The position numbers and the translations under genes are program-made. This document shows, piece by piece, positions 57,222-64,000 of a stretch of DNA of 64,000 bases. How positions within the stretch are numbered: the stretch's first letter is position 1; every line of letters begins with the position of its first letter. The stretch spans positions 52,226-116,225 of the forward strand of contig JAPKZD010000004.1 in NCBI GenBank assembly GCA_026393975.1, written 5' to 3'. The stretch is from Candidatus Aminicenantota bacterium. Its GTDB lineage: Bacteria > Acidobacteriota > Aminicenantia > Aminicenantales > Saccharicenantaceae. The notes below the pieces were generated by a model, which was not told the DNA's origin, ran no database searches, and saw nothing but the letters and a program-made list of their open reading frames with translations.

Positions 57222-59186
57222 TTACTTCACGACCGCGCCCGCCGCGATATCCCGGTCGAAGAAGGGGATGAGGGCCGTGTTGTCCGGGGTGATGGCCGCG
57301 AGGAGCATGGCCTGGGATTCGATGCCGCGGATGACGGCGGGCTTGAGGTTGACGATGACGATGAGCTTCTTGCCGACGAGCTCCTCGGGCGTGTAGGTTT
57401 CGGCGATCCCGGCCACCATCTGGCGTTTCTCCGTCCCGATGTCGACTTGGAGCTTGAGGATCTTCGTTGCGCCGGGGACGCGTTCGGCCGCGAGGATGTG
57501 GGCGACCCGAAGGTCCATTCTCTTGAATTCGTCGTAGGTGATGATGTCCATCGCTTCTTTTCCCTCCTTCGTCGGTTCCGGCCGGGGGGCCGGCGGGGTC
57601 TCGGGAGCGGCGGCCTCCTCTCCGAGAAAATCCTTCAAGGCAACCCTCGGGAAGAGCGCCTGGGGCAGGCCGACCTTCCGGCCGGGGCCGAAGCCGTCGA
57701 ACTCGATCTCCTCGTAGGGGACCTCCGAGGGTTTCTTCTCTTCGCCGAGGAAACCCCAGATCTTCTCCGCCGACCCGGGCATGACAGGGAAGACGAGATA
57801 GCTCACGCCGCGGATGGCCGCCGCGGCCTGGAGGAGCACGCGGGCCAGCCTTGGCCTTCGGGCCGGGTCCTTGGCCATGATCCAGGGCTGGTTCGCCGCA
57901 AGATACTTGTTGACCAGGCCGATGTAGGACCAGATCTCTTCGAGGGCCTTGTTGATGGCGCAGGTGTCGTAGAGATCGAAAACCCGGGCCTTGAGGTCCT
58001 CGAAATCGGTCCGTATTTTAAGGTCCGCGACCGTCTCCTCCTCGGGGTCGATGATCCCGCCGTCGAAGTAGTTCCGGATCATGGTCAGCGTCCGCTGGAC
58101 GAGGTTGCCGAGGTCGTTGGCCAGGTCGGAGTTGACCCGGTGGAGGAAGGCCTCGTGGGAGAAGTTGCCGTCCTGGCCGATGGGGATCTCCCGGAGCAGG
58201 AAATAGCGCAGGGGGTCGGGACCGAAGACCTTCAGGATGGCCTGGGGGTCGAGGACGTTGCCCTTGGACTTGGACATTTTGGTGTCGTCCTTGAGCCACC
58301 AGCCGTGGCCGTAGACCGTCCGCGGCAGGGGGAAACCCGCGGCCATGAGGAAGGCCGGCCAGTAGACGGCGTGGAACCTGAGGATATCCTTCCCGACGAG
58401 ATGGATGTCGGCCGGCCAGAATTTCTTGAAGAGTTCCGGGTTCCAGTCGTAGCCGATGCCCGTGACGTAGTTGTGGAGGGCGTCGAACCAGACGTAGATC
58501 GTGTGCTTGGGGTCGCCCGGCACGGGGACACCCCACTTGACCGTCGTCCGGGTGATGCTCAGATCCTTGAGCCCGCCGCGGACGAAGCTCGTGACTTCGT
58601 TGAGGCGGCTCTGCGGCCGGACGAATTCGGGGTGCTCGGCGTAGAGGGTTAGGAGCTTGTCCTGGTAGACCGAGAGACGGAAGAAGTAGGTTTCTTCGGA
58701 AACGCCGTAGGCCTTTTTGCCGCAATCCGGGCAGGTCTTGCACCCTTCCGCCTCGAGCGGCACGTCGTCGGGGAGGAAATTCTCGTCGGAGACGCAGTAC
58801 CAGCCCTTGTATTCGCCCTTGGTGATATCGCCCTTGTCGACGAGCATCTGGAAGATCTTCTGGACGCCTTTCTCGTGGAAGTCCATGGTCGTCCGGATGA
58901 AGAAATCGTGCGAGATGTCGAGGGACCTCCACAGGTCCTGGGCCCGGCCGACGACCGAGTCGGCCAGGGCCTTGGGGGTCAACCCCCGCTCGGCCGCCGC
59001 CTTCTCGATCTTCTGGCCGTGTTCGTCGGTCCCGGTCATGAAGAAGACGTCCTTCCCGGCCAGTTTCTGGAACCGGGCCAGGGCGTCGGCGATGATCGTC
59101 GTGTAGGCGTGCCCGATGTGGGGCACGTCGTTGACGTAGTAGATCGGCGTCGTGATGTAAAACGTTTTCTTAGTATTCTTTTCCAC
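57222..59186 (-). CDS. metG: methionyl-tRNA synthetase with C-terminal tRNA-binding domain
   Basis: MetRS (654 aa) has HIGH at 23-26 (PHIGHAYTT), the zinc knuckle with C131 and C149/C152/C155, and KMSKS at 303-307, followed by the anticodon-binding helical domain. After a Pro/Ala/Glu linker (about 525-545) comes an EMAP/Trbp111-like domain ([20 protein letters not shown]...) used for dimerisation and tRNA binding. It overlaps the folE end by 17 bases. Confidence 0.97.
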   Translation of the reverse strand: MEKNTKKTFYITTPIYYVNDVPHIGHAYTTIIADALARFQKLAGKDVFFMTGTDEHGQKIEKAAAERGLTPKALADSVVGRAQDLWRSLDISHDFFIRTTMDFHEKGVQKIFQMLVDKGDITKGEYKGWYCVSDENFLPDDVPLEAEGCKTCPDCGKKAYGVSEETYFFRLSVYQDKLLTLYAEHPEFVRPQSRLNEVTSFVRGGLKDLSITRTTVKWGVPVPGDPKHTIYVWFDALHNYVTGIGYDWNPELFKKFWPADIHLVGKDILRFHAVYWPAFLMAAGFPLPRTVYGHGWWLKDDTKMSKSKGNVLDPQAILKVFGPDPLRYFLLREIPIGQDGNFSHEAFLHRVNSDLANDLGNLVQRTLTMIRNYFDGGIIDPEEETVADLKIRTDFEDLKARVFDLYDTCAINKALEEIWSYIGLVNKYLAANQPWIMAKDPARRPRLARVLLQAAAAIRGVSYLVFPVMPGSAEKIWGFLGEEKKPSEVPYEEIEFDGFGPGRKVGLPQALFPRVALKDFLGEEAAAPETPPAPRPEPTKEGKEAMDIITYDEFKRMDLRVAHILAAERVPGATKILKLQVDIGTEKRQMVAGIAETYTPEELVGKKLIVIVNLKPAVIRGIESQAMLLAAITPDNTALIPFFDRDIAAGAVVK

Positions 59187-59751
59187 TGATCGGTCCTCCT
59201 CGGATGAGCATCATGGCTTCGGCGCGCGTGGCCGGGTTCTTCCGGAACGAGCCGCGGACGGCCGAAGTCACGGTGATGGACTTGGGCTTTTTCGCCCCGC
59301 GCATGGACATGCACATGTGCTCGGCCTCGATGACGACCATGACGCCCAGGGGCTTGAGGTGCTCGTCGAGCAGGTCGGCGATCTGTTTCGTCAACCGCTC
59401 CTGGATCTGAAGCCGCCTGGACAGGGTCTCCACCACCCGGGCGATCTTGCTCAGACCGACGATCCGCCCGGATTTCGGGATATAGGCCACGTGGGCCACT
59501 CCCGCGAAAGGGAGAAGATGGTGCTCGCACATCGAGTAGAGGGGAATGTTCTTGATGAGGACCATTTCGTCGTGCTTTTCGTCCTCGATGACGCGGAGGT
59601 TGCGCGTCGCTTCGCGCTCCGTGCCGCCGAGGATATCGGTGAGCATCCGGGCCACCCGGCGGGGCGTCGCCCGGATGCCTGGACGGTGGGGGTCTTCGCC
59701 CACGCCCTCGAGGACGAGCGTCACGCCCTTTTCGATCTTCTTGATGTCCAT
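59170..59751 (-). CDS. folE: GTP cyclohydrolase I FolE
   Basis: The 193-aa enzyme converts GTP to 7,8-dihydroneopterin triphosphate, the first step of folate synthesis. Zinc ligands are Cys75 and His78 ([11 protein letters not shown]) and Cys147 (EHMCMSMRG). [18 protein letters not shown] and [10 protein letters not shown] are family signatures. Its place upstream of metG, with overlap, links folate and Met charging in one transcript. LarC lies upstream on the same strand. Confidence 0.96.
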   Translation of the reverse strand: MDIKKIEKGVTLVLEGVGEDPHRPGIRATPRRVARMLTDILGGTEREATRNLRVIEDEKHDEMVLIKNIPLYSMCEHHLLPFAGVAHVAYIPKSGRIVGLSKIARVVETLSRRLQIQERLTKQIADLLDEHLKPLGVMVVIEAEHMCMSMRGAKKPKSITVTSAVRGSFRKNPATRAEAMMLIRGGPISGKEY

Positions 59752-59783
59752 GATGGTTCCTCCGGCCTCGCGCCGACCCGCCT

Positions 59784-60953
59784 CTAGCGCTTTTTGGCGA
59801 ACTCGCTGACGGCCAGGTGGGCGATCTCCTTGAGCGGCCGCTTCGTTTTCCGGGCGACCTTCAGAAGGTCCTCGTATTCCGGCTGGACGTTGACCGGCCG
59901 ACCGCCGAGCGCGGCGACTTTGATGCTGATCTTCTCGCCGCCGACCCGAACGGTCCGGAATTCCCGCTCGAGGACGCGCCGCCCGACGGGGTAGTAGCGG
60001 ACGCCGATCGACGTCGTTTCTCTAAAGACGGCCTCGATGAGAGCGTCCATTTTATCGACGCCGGCGAGCAGGGTCAGCTTCGTGCCCAGGCGATTTTTCT
60101 TCATGACCACGGGGGAGAGGGTGGCGTCCATGGCTCCCTCTTCGAAAGCCCTCTCCAGGAAGTGGGCCAGCAGCTGAGGCGAAGCGTCGTCCAGTGTCGC
60201 CTCGATGATGTAGACGTGCCTTGCCTCGTCGAAACTCAGGGCTTCGCCGTAAAAAGCCCTCAGAATATTCGGGATCTCGGGGAATTCCTTCGTCCCTGCG
60301 CCGCAGCCGATCCTCTCGTAGACGAGCTCGGGAAGCTTGGTGAAACGCTTGGCCAGGGTTGAAACGATGGCCGCTCCGGTCGGAGTGACCAGCTCGGACT
60401 CGACCCAGGCCGAGTAGACCGGCGCGTTTTTCAGGAGCTCGACCACGGCCGGGGGGGGGACGGAGAGGACGCCGTGAGATGTCTTGACCCACCCGGAGCC
60501 GACGTTGAGGGGCGAACAATAAACGTCGCCGACACCCAGTTCGTCGAGGAGGAACGCGGCCCCGACGACATCTACGAGGGCGTCGTCGGCCCCGGCCTCG
60601 TGGAGATGGGCCTCCTTAAGCCTGCGGCCGTGGACCTTGGCCTCGGCCACGAAGAGCCGCTCGAAAATGGCCAGCGCCTTGTCCTTGACGGAAGGTGAGA
60701 ATCGGGAGCGGCGGATGACGCGTTCGACGTCGGCGAAGGTCCGTTCGATGTGCTCGTGGCCCTTGACGCGGACGTCGACCTTGACCGCCCCGAAGCCGCC
60801 GCGGCGGACGCGCCGGACGGCGATCTCCACGGGCAGATGGAACCCGGCCATCTTCTGCTTGAACAAGGCGGGGTCGACGCCCAGGTCGAGGAGGGCGCCG
60901 AGGATCATATCGCCGCTCGCCCCAGAGGAGGCGTCGAAATACACGTACTTCAT
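59784..60953 (-). CDS. larC: nickel-pincer cofactor biosynthesis protein LarC
   Basis: LarC (389 aa) is the CTP-dependent nickel insertase that completes the pincer nucleotide of lactate racemase and related enzymes. The N-terminal [21 protein letters not shown], the [25 protein letters not shown] segment and the C-terminal domain ([39 protein letters not shown]) are characteristic. Unlike the Lactobacillus gene it is one continuous frame. LarB, LarE and a target racemase are not in the window. ATG 60962 (METMKY) is an alternative start. Confidence 0.92.
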   Translation of the reverse strand: MKYVYFDASSGASGDMILGALLDLGVDPALFKQKMAGFHLPVEIAVRRVRRGGFGAVKVDVRVKGHEHIERTFADVERVIRRSRFSPSVKDKALAIFERLFVAEAKVHGRRLKEAHLHEAGADDALVDVVGAAFLLDELGVGDVYCSPLNVGSGWVKTSHGVLSVPPPAVVELLKNAPVYSAWVESELVTPTGAAIVSTLAKRFTKLPELVYERIGCGAGTKEFPEIPNILRAFYGEALSFDEARHVYIIEATLDDASPQLLAHFLERAFEEGAMDATLSPVVMKKNRLGTKLTLLAGVDKMDALIEAVFRETTSIGVRYYPVGRRVLEREFRTVRVGGEKISIKVAALGGRPVNVQPEYEDLLKVARKTKRPLKEIAHLAVSEFAKKR

Positions 60954-61016
60954 AGTTTCCATAGGATATCGTTTTCCCCGGTAAAATGCAAAGGTGCGAG
61001 ATCGTGCGTTCCCTGC

Positions 61017-61046
61017 TTGACTCGGCCTCGCGGAAAAGGGTATATC
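61017..61046 (+). promoter_or_regulatory. probable promoter of mtnP
   Basis: TTGACT (61017-61022) and TATATC (61041-61046) are separated by 18 bases, 17 bases ahead of the ATG. Confidence 0.52.
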
Positions 61047-61062
61047 AAATCGGGAAGAACTC

Positions 61063-61953
61063 ATGGCCGGGAAGAAAACCACCGAAAAACCGCATGCCTC
61101 GATCGGCATCTTGGGCGGGACGGGGCTCTACGAGATCGACGGCATCAAGAACACGCGTGAGGTCCGCCTCCGAACCCCGTTCGGCGAGCCCTCCGACCCG
61201 TATGTCATCGGAACGCTCGAAGGCTGCCGGGTGGCCTTTCTGGCCAGGCACGGCAAAGGGCACCGGCTCCTCCCCTCCGAGGTCAACTACCGGGCCAACA
61301 TCTTCGGTTTCAAGAAGTTAGGCGTCGAACGGATCATCTCGGTCAACTCCGTCGGCTCTCTCCGTGAAGAGATCCGGCCCCGCGACATCATCCTCGCCGA
61401 CCAATTCTTCGACCGGACCCGCCGGCCCAACACATTCTTCGGCCAGGGGATCGTCGCCCACGTCAGCTTCGGCCAGCCCGTCTGCCCGGAACTCGTCAAG
61501 GTCCTTTATGAAACTGCGGTGGGGCAGGGGATGAGGGCGCACCGCGGCGGCACATACATCTCGATCGACGGTCCGGCGTTCTCCAGCAAGGCCGAGTCGC
61601 TCGCCTACCGGTCGTGGGGAGCGGACGTCATCGGCATGACCAGCGCCACGGAAGCCCGGCTCTGCCGCGAAGCGGAAATCTGCTACGCCACGCTGAGCCT
61701 GGCTACGGACTACGACGTCTGGCACGAAACCGAGGAACCGGTTACCGTCGAGCTCATCCTCCAGAACCTGTCGCACAACATCGGCAACGCTAAAACCGTG
61801 ATCAAGAAAGCGCTGGCGGCGCTCGGCGGCGAAGGCGTCCGCGCCTGCGACTGCGGTTCGTCCCTGCGGAACACCATCGTGACCGACCCGGCCCGCATCC
61901 CCGCCGCGACGCGGCGGAAGCTGGGTATCCTCGTCGATAAATACCTGCGTTAG
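61063..61953 (+). CDS. mtnP: S-methyl-5'-thioadenosine phosphorylase
   Basis: The 296-aa purine nucleoside phosphorylase-family protein splits methylthioadenosine into adenine and methylthioribose-1-phosphate. Motifs are GILGGTGLYEIDG (15-27), ARHGKGHRLLPSEVNYRANIF, SVGSLREEIRPRDIILADQFFDRTRRP, and the GPAFSSKAESLAYR segment with GMTSATEARLCREAEI. The last motif decides methylthioadenosine against guanosine/inosine use, and here SATEA differs from the more usual NMPEA, so specificity is not certain. A PfkB kinase follows after 14 bases. Confidence 0.9.
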   Translation: MAGKKTTEKPHASIGILGGTGLYEIDGIKNTREVRLRTPFGEPSDPYVIGTLEGCRVAFLARHGKGHRLLPSEVNYRANIFGFKKLGVERIISVNSVGSLREEIRPRDIILADQFFDRTRRPNTFFGQGIVAHVSFGQPVCPELVKVLYETAVGQGMRAHRGGTYISIDGPAFSSKAESLAYRSWGADVIGMTSATEARLCREAEICYATLSLATDYDVWHETEEPVTVELILQNLSHNIGNAKTVIKKALAALGGEGVRACDCGSSLRNTIVTDPARIPAATRRKLGILVDKYLR

Positions 61954-61967
61954 GTTTGGGGAATACC

Positions 61968-62864
61968 ATGAGTCTCGTCATCGTCGGTTCGGTCGCCTTC
62001 GACACCATCCGGACGCCGTGGGGTGATCGCGAGAGGATCGTCGGCGGCTCGGGGACATACTGTTCGCTCGCGGCGAGCTACTTCACCCGGCCCCGCATCG
62101 TCGGCGTCGTCGGCCGGGACTTCCCGCGAAAAACCCTGGCCTTGCTCAAATCGCGCGGCATCGACCTCGAGGGCCTCAAAGTCAAGGCCGGGAAGACCTT
62201 CCACTGGGAAGGGAAGTACGAAGAGGACCCCAACCGTCGAACGACCCTCCGGACGGAACTCAACGTCTTCGCCGACTTCCGGCCGCAGATCCCCGCGCAC
62301 TATAAGGGCTCACGCATCGTCTACCTGGCCAACCTCAACCCGGAGCACCACGACTTTGTCCTCGGCCAGTTCAAAAAGCCGGCCCTGCTGGCCATGGACA
62401 CGATCCGGCTCTGGATTGACACGAAGAGGGATGTCCTGCTCAAGGAGCTCGGCCGGGTCGACATCTTCTTCGCCAACGACGAGGAGGCCCGGCTCATCAC
62501 CGGGGAGATGAACCTCATCAGCGCCGGCAAGGCCCTCGTCGGGCTCGGTCCGTCGCTCGTCCTTTTGAAGAAGGGGGAGCACGGCGCTCTCGTCTTCGGC
62601 CGGGGTTTCGTCTTCGGCGTCCTGGCCCATCCGTGCGAGCAGGTCATCGACCCGACCGGGGCCGGCGACAGCTTCGCCGGAGGATTCCTGGGCTACCTCG
62701 ACAAGACGCCCGGGCTGGCCGGAAAGGACGTCCGCCGGGCGGCTGTCCCTCGGCCAAGGCCAGATCGAGGGGCGATTCAAGCAATTCCGCAAGCTGTCGA
62801 CATTCTAGAATGCGCTAGGCCCCTGGGATCGCCGGGGGCGGCCAGGGAGGAAAGAAATGGCTGA
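61968..62864 (+). CDS. PfkB-family carbohydrate/nucleoside kinase, C terminus frameshifted
   Basis: The N-terminal 255 residues are a ribokinase-fold kinase: IVGSVAFDTIRTP, IVGGSGTYCSLAAS, ANDEEARLITGE, and the catalytic DPTGAGDSFAGGF. After KDVRRAA (about 62744) the frame continues into Pro/Arg-rich residues and runs 8 bases into the next gene. In the +1 frame the family-like end SLGQGQIEGRFKQFRKLSTF is found, with a TAG at 62806-62808. The usual segment between (YGSVMASF and following residues) is absent, so about 50-60 bases seem to be missing. With MtnP, a role in nucleoside salvage is plausible. Confidence 0.82.
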   Translation: MSLVIVGSVAFDTIRTPWGDRERIVGGSGTYCSLAASYFTRPRIVGVVGRDFPRKTLALLKSRGIDLEGLKVKAGKTFHWEGKYEEDPNRRTTLRTELNVFADFRPQIPAHYKGSRIVYLANLNPEHHDFVLGQFKKPALLAMDTIRLWIDTKRDVLLKELGRVDIFFANDEEARLITGEMNLISAGKALVGLGPSLVLLKKGEHGALVFGRGFVFGVLAHPCEQVIDPTGAGDSFAGGFLGYLDKTPGLAGKDVRRAAVPRPRPDRGAIQAIPQAVDILECARPLGSPGAAREERNG

Positions 62865-64000
62865 CATCAAGGCCCCCATGGAGCCTTTCCGCATCAAGGT
62901 CGTGGAGCCCATCCGCCCGGTGGCGCGCCGGGAGCGCGAGGCCCTGCTCAGCCAATCCGGGTTCAACATCTTCGGCATCCCGGCCGAGAAGGTCACCATC
63001 GACCTTCTGACGGATTCCGGGACCGGGGCCATGAGCGACGACCAGTGGGCCGGCATCATGTCCGGGGACGAGTCTTACGCCGGAGCGCGAAATTTCTTCC
63101 ATCTCGAAGATTCGGTCCGCTCGATCTTCGGCTTCCGCCACGTCATCCCCACTCACCAGGGGAGGGCGGCGGAAAGGATCCTCTTCGGTTCTGCCGTCAA
63201 GAAGGGGGACAGCGTACCCAACAACATCCATTTCGACACGACCCGGGCCAACGTCGAGATCCTCGGGGCAAGGGCCGAGAACCTGGTCGCCGCCGAGGCC
63301 TATGATCCCGATTCGAGCCACCCGTTCAAGGGCGACATGGACGTCGAAAAGCTCAAAAAATTCATCGACAAGCGCGGCGTCGAAAGGATCCCGCTTGTTA
63401 TGATGACGGTCACCAACAACAGCGGCGGCGGACAGCCCGTTTCCCTGAAGAATATCAAGCACGTGAGCGAGGTCTGCGCCCACCACGGCATCCCTTTCTT
63501 CTTCGACGCCTGCCGCTTCGCCGAGAACGCCTTCTTCATCAAGAAGCGAGAGAAAGCCTACGCCAAGAAGAGCGTCCTCGAGATCGCCCAGGAGATGTTC
63601 TCCTACGCCGACGGGGCGACGGTGAGCGGCAAGAAGGACGCCCTGGTCAACATCGGCGGGTTCGTCACCCTCGACGACGACGCCCTGGCAGAAAAGATCA
63701 AGAACCTCCTCATCATCAGTGAAGGGTTCCCGACTTACGGCGGCCTGGCCGGTCGCGACCTGGAGGCCATGGCCCGGGGGCTCAAAGAAGGGCTCGACGA
63801 GGATTACCTCGAGCACCGAACCGCCCAGGTGGCCTACCTCGGTGGCCTTCTCGACCAGGCCGGGGTGCCTGTCTTCAAGCCGTTTGGGGGACACGCCGTC
63901 TACATCCTGGCCGACCGCTTTCTGCCCCATATCCCGCGCGCCCAGTATCCGGGTTGGGCCCTGACGGTCGCCCTCTACAGGGAGTTCGGCATCCGGGCCG
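62857..64000 (+). CDS. tryptophanase / tyrosine phenol-lyase family (3' end outside window)
   Basis: This PLP-dependent beta-eliminating lyase starts at ATG 62857 after GGAGG, and 381 residues are visible. MSGDESYAGARNFFHLEDSVRSIFGFRHVIPTHQGRAAE matches the substrate/phosphate region, NNIHFDTTRANVE follows, and FFFDACRFAENAFFI contains the PLP-pairing Asp. The PLP lysine lies in VSGKKDALVNIGGF, closer to tyrosine phenol-lyase than to E. coli tryptophanase. The residues that separate the two (the VRSMERG or VRAVEIG segment) begin just at the right edge, so substrate cannot be named. Confidence 0.93.
   Translation, partial: MADIKAPMEPFRIKVVEPIRPVARREREALLSQSGFNIFGIPAEKVTIDLLTDSGTGAMSDDQWAGIMSGDESYAGARNFFHLEDSVRSIFGFRHVIPTHQGRAAERILFGSAVKKGDSVPNNIHFDTTRANVEILGARAENLVAAEAYDPDSSHPFKGDMDVEKLKKFIDKRGVERIPLVMMTVTNNSGGGQPVSLKNIKHVSEVCAHHGIPFFFDACRFAENAFFIKKREKAYAKKSVLEIAQEMFSYADGATVSGKKDALVNIGGFVTLDDDALAEKIKNLLIISEGFPTYGGLAGRDLEAMARGLKEGLDEDYLEHRTAQVAYLGGLLDQAGVPVFKPFGGHAVYILADRFLPHIPRAQYPGWALTVALYREFGIRA

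Overview
The window is a G+C-rich bacterial chromosome segment densely packed with housekeeping genes. The host looks diderm: there are lipobox-bearing lipoproteins, a LysM/SLT murein transglycosylase, a beta-barrel outer-membrane protein ending in aromatic residues, and an NlpC/P60 murein endopeptidase. Several ribosomal proteins are the zinc-ligand (C+) forms (L33, L36, S14, S4). EF-Tu has an unusual switch I like the one I recall from Planctomycetes. I suspect an uncultured lineage near Acidobacteria, Aminicenantes or Planctomycetes, but sequence inspection alone cannot prove this.

Layout. 1-2269: the end of an unknown gene, then the RNA-repair pair archease-rtcB. 2256-3971 (minus): polX. 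4272-5771: a tandem ThyX-like protein. 5790-12057 (minus): a purine operon in transcription order purB-purS-purQ-purL-purN plus a membrane protein of unknown function, from one clear sigma-70 promoter. 12178-13855: a translationally coupled ECF sigma / zinc anti-sigma / Spy-like cassette. 14029-26223: four tRNAs, rpmG, tRNA-Trp, secE-nusG-rplKAJL-rpoBC. 26366-30638: str operon (rpsL-rpsG-fusA-tuf) with its own promoter. 30711-45680: the S10, spc and alpha operons joined without a break from rpsJ to rplQ, closed by a strong intrinsic terminator.

45920-64000 is a mosaic of short units. It holds a murein-peptide cluster (NlpC/P60 enzyme divergent from an Ala-Glu epimerase around a perfect 16-bp-arm palindrome, then a class A beta-lactamase-like protein and an MltD-like transglycosylase). 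It continues with galE, a CCA-adding-type nucleotidyltransferase, a papain-like lipoprotein, a tandem LEA-2 protein, a small outer-membrane barrel, a hairpin element resembling an IS200/IS605 right end, tsaC, metG, folE, larC, mtnP, a PfkB kinase, and the start of a tryptophanase/tyrosine phenol-lyase.

The most striking observations follow. (1) RpoB carries an N-terminal insertion with eight cysteines whose first half has exactly the CxC-x12-CxxC spacing of the beta-prime zinc-binding domain encoded next door. (2) EF-Tu lacks the RGITI switch-I signature. (3) ThyX is a 499-aa double-domain protein with complementary motif losses. (4) Three conserved genes (rpsS/rplV, rpoA, pfkB) each lack a short internal segment and change frame there. 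This is either assembly or amplification damage or something biologically odd, and it should be checked against raw reads first.
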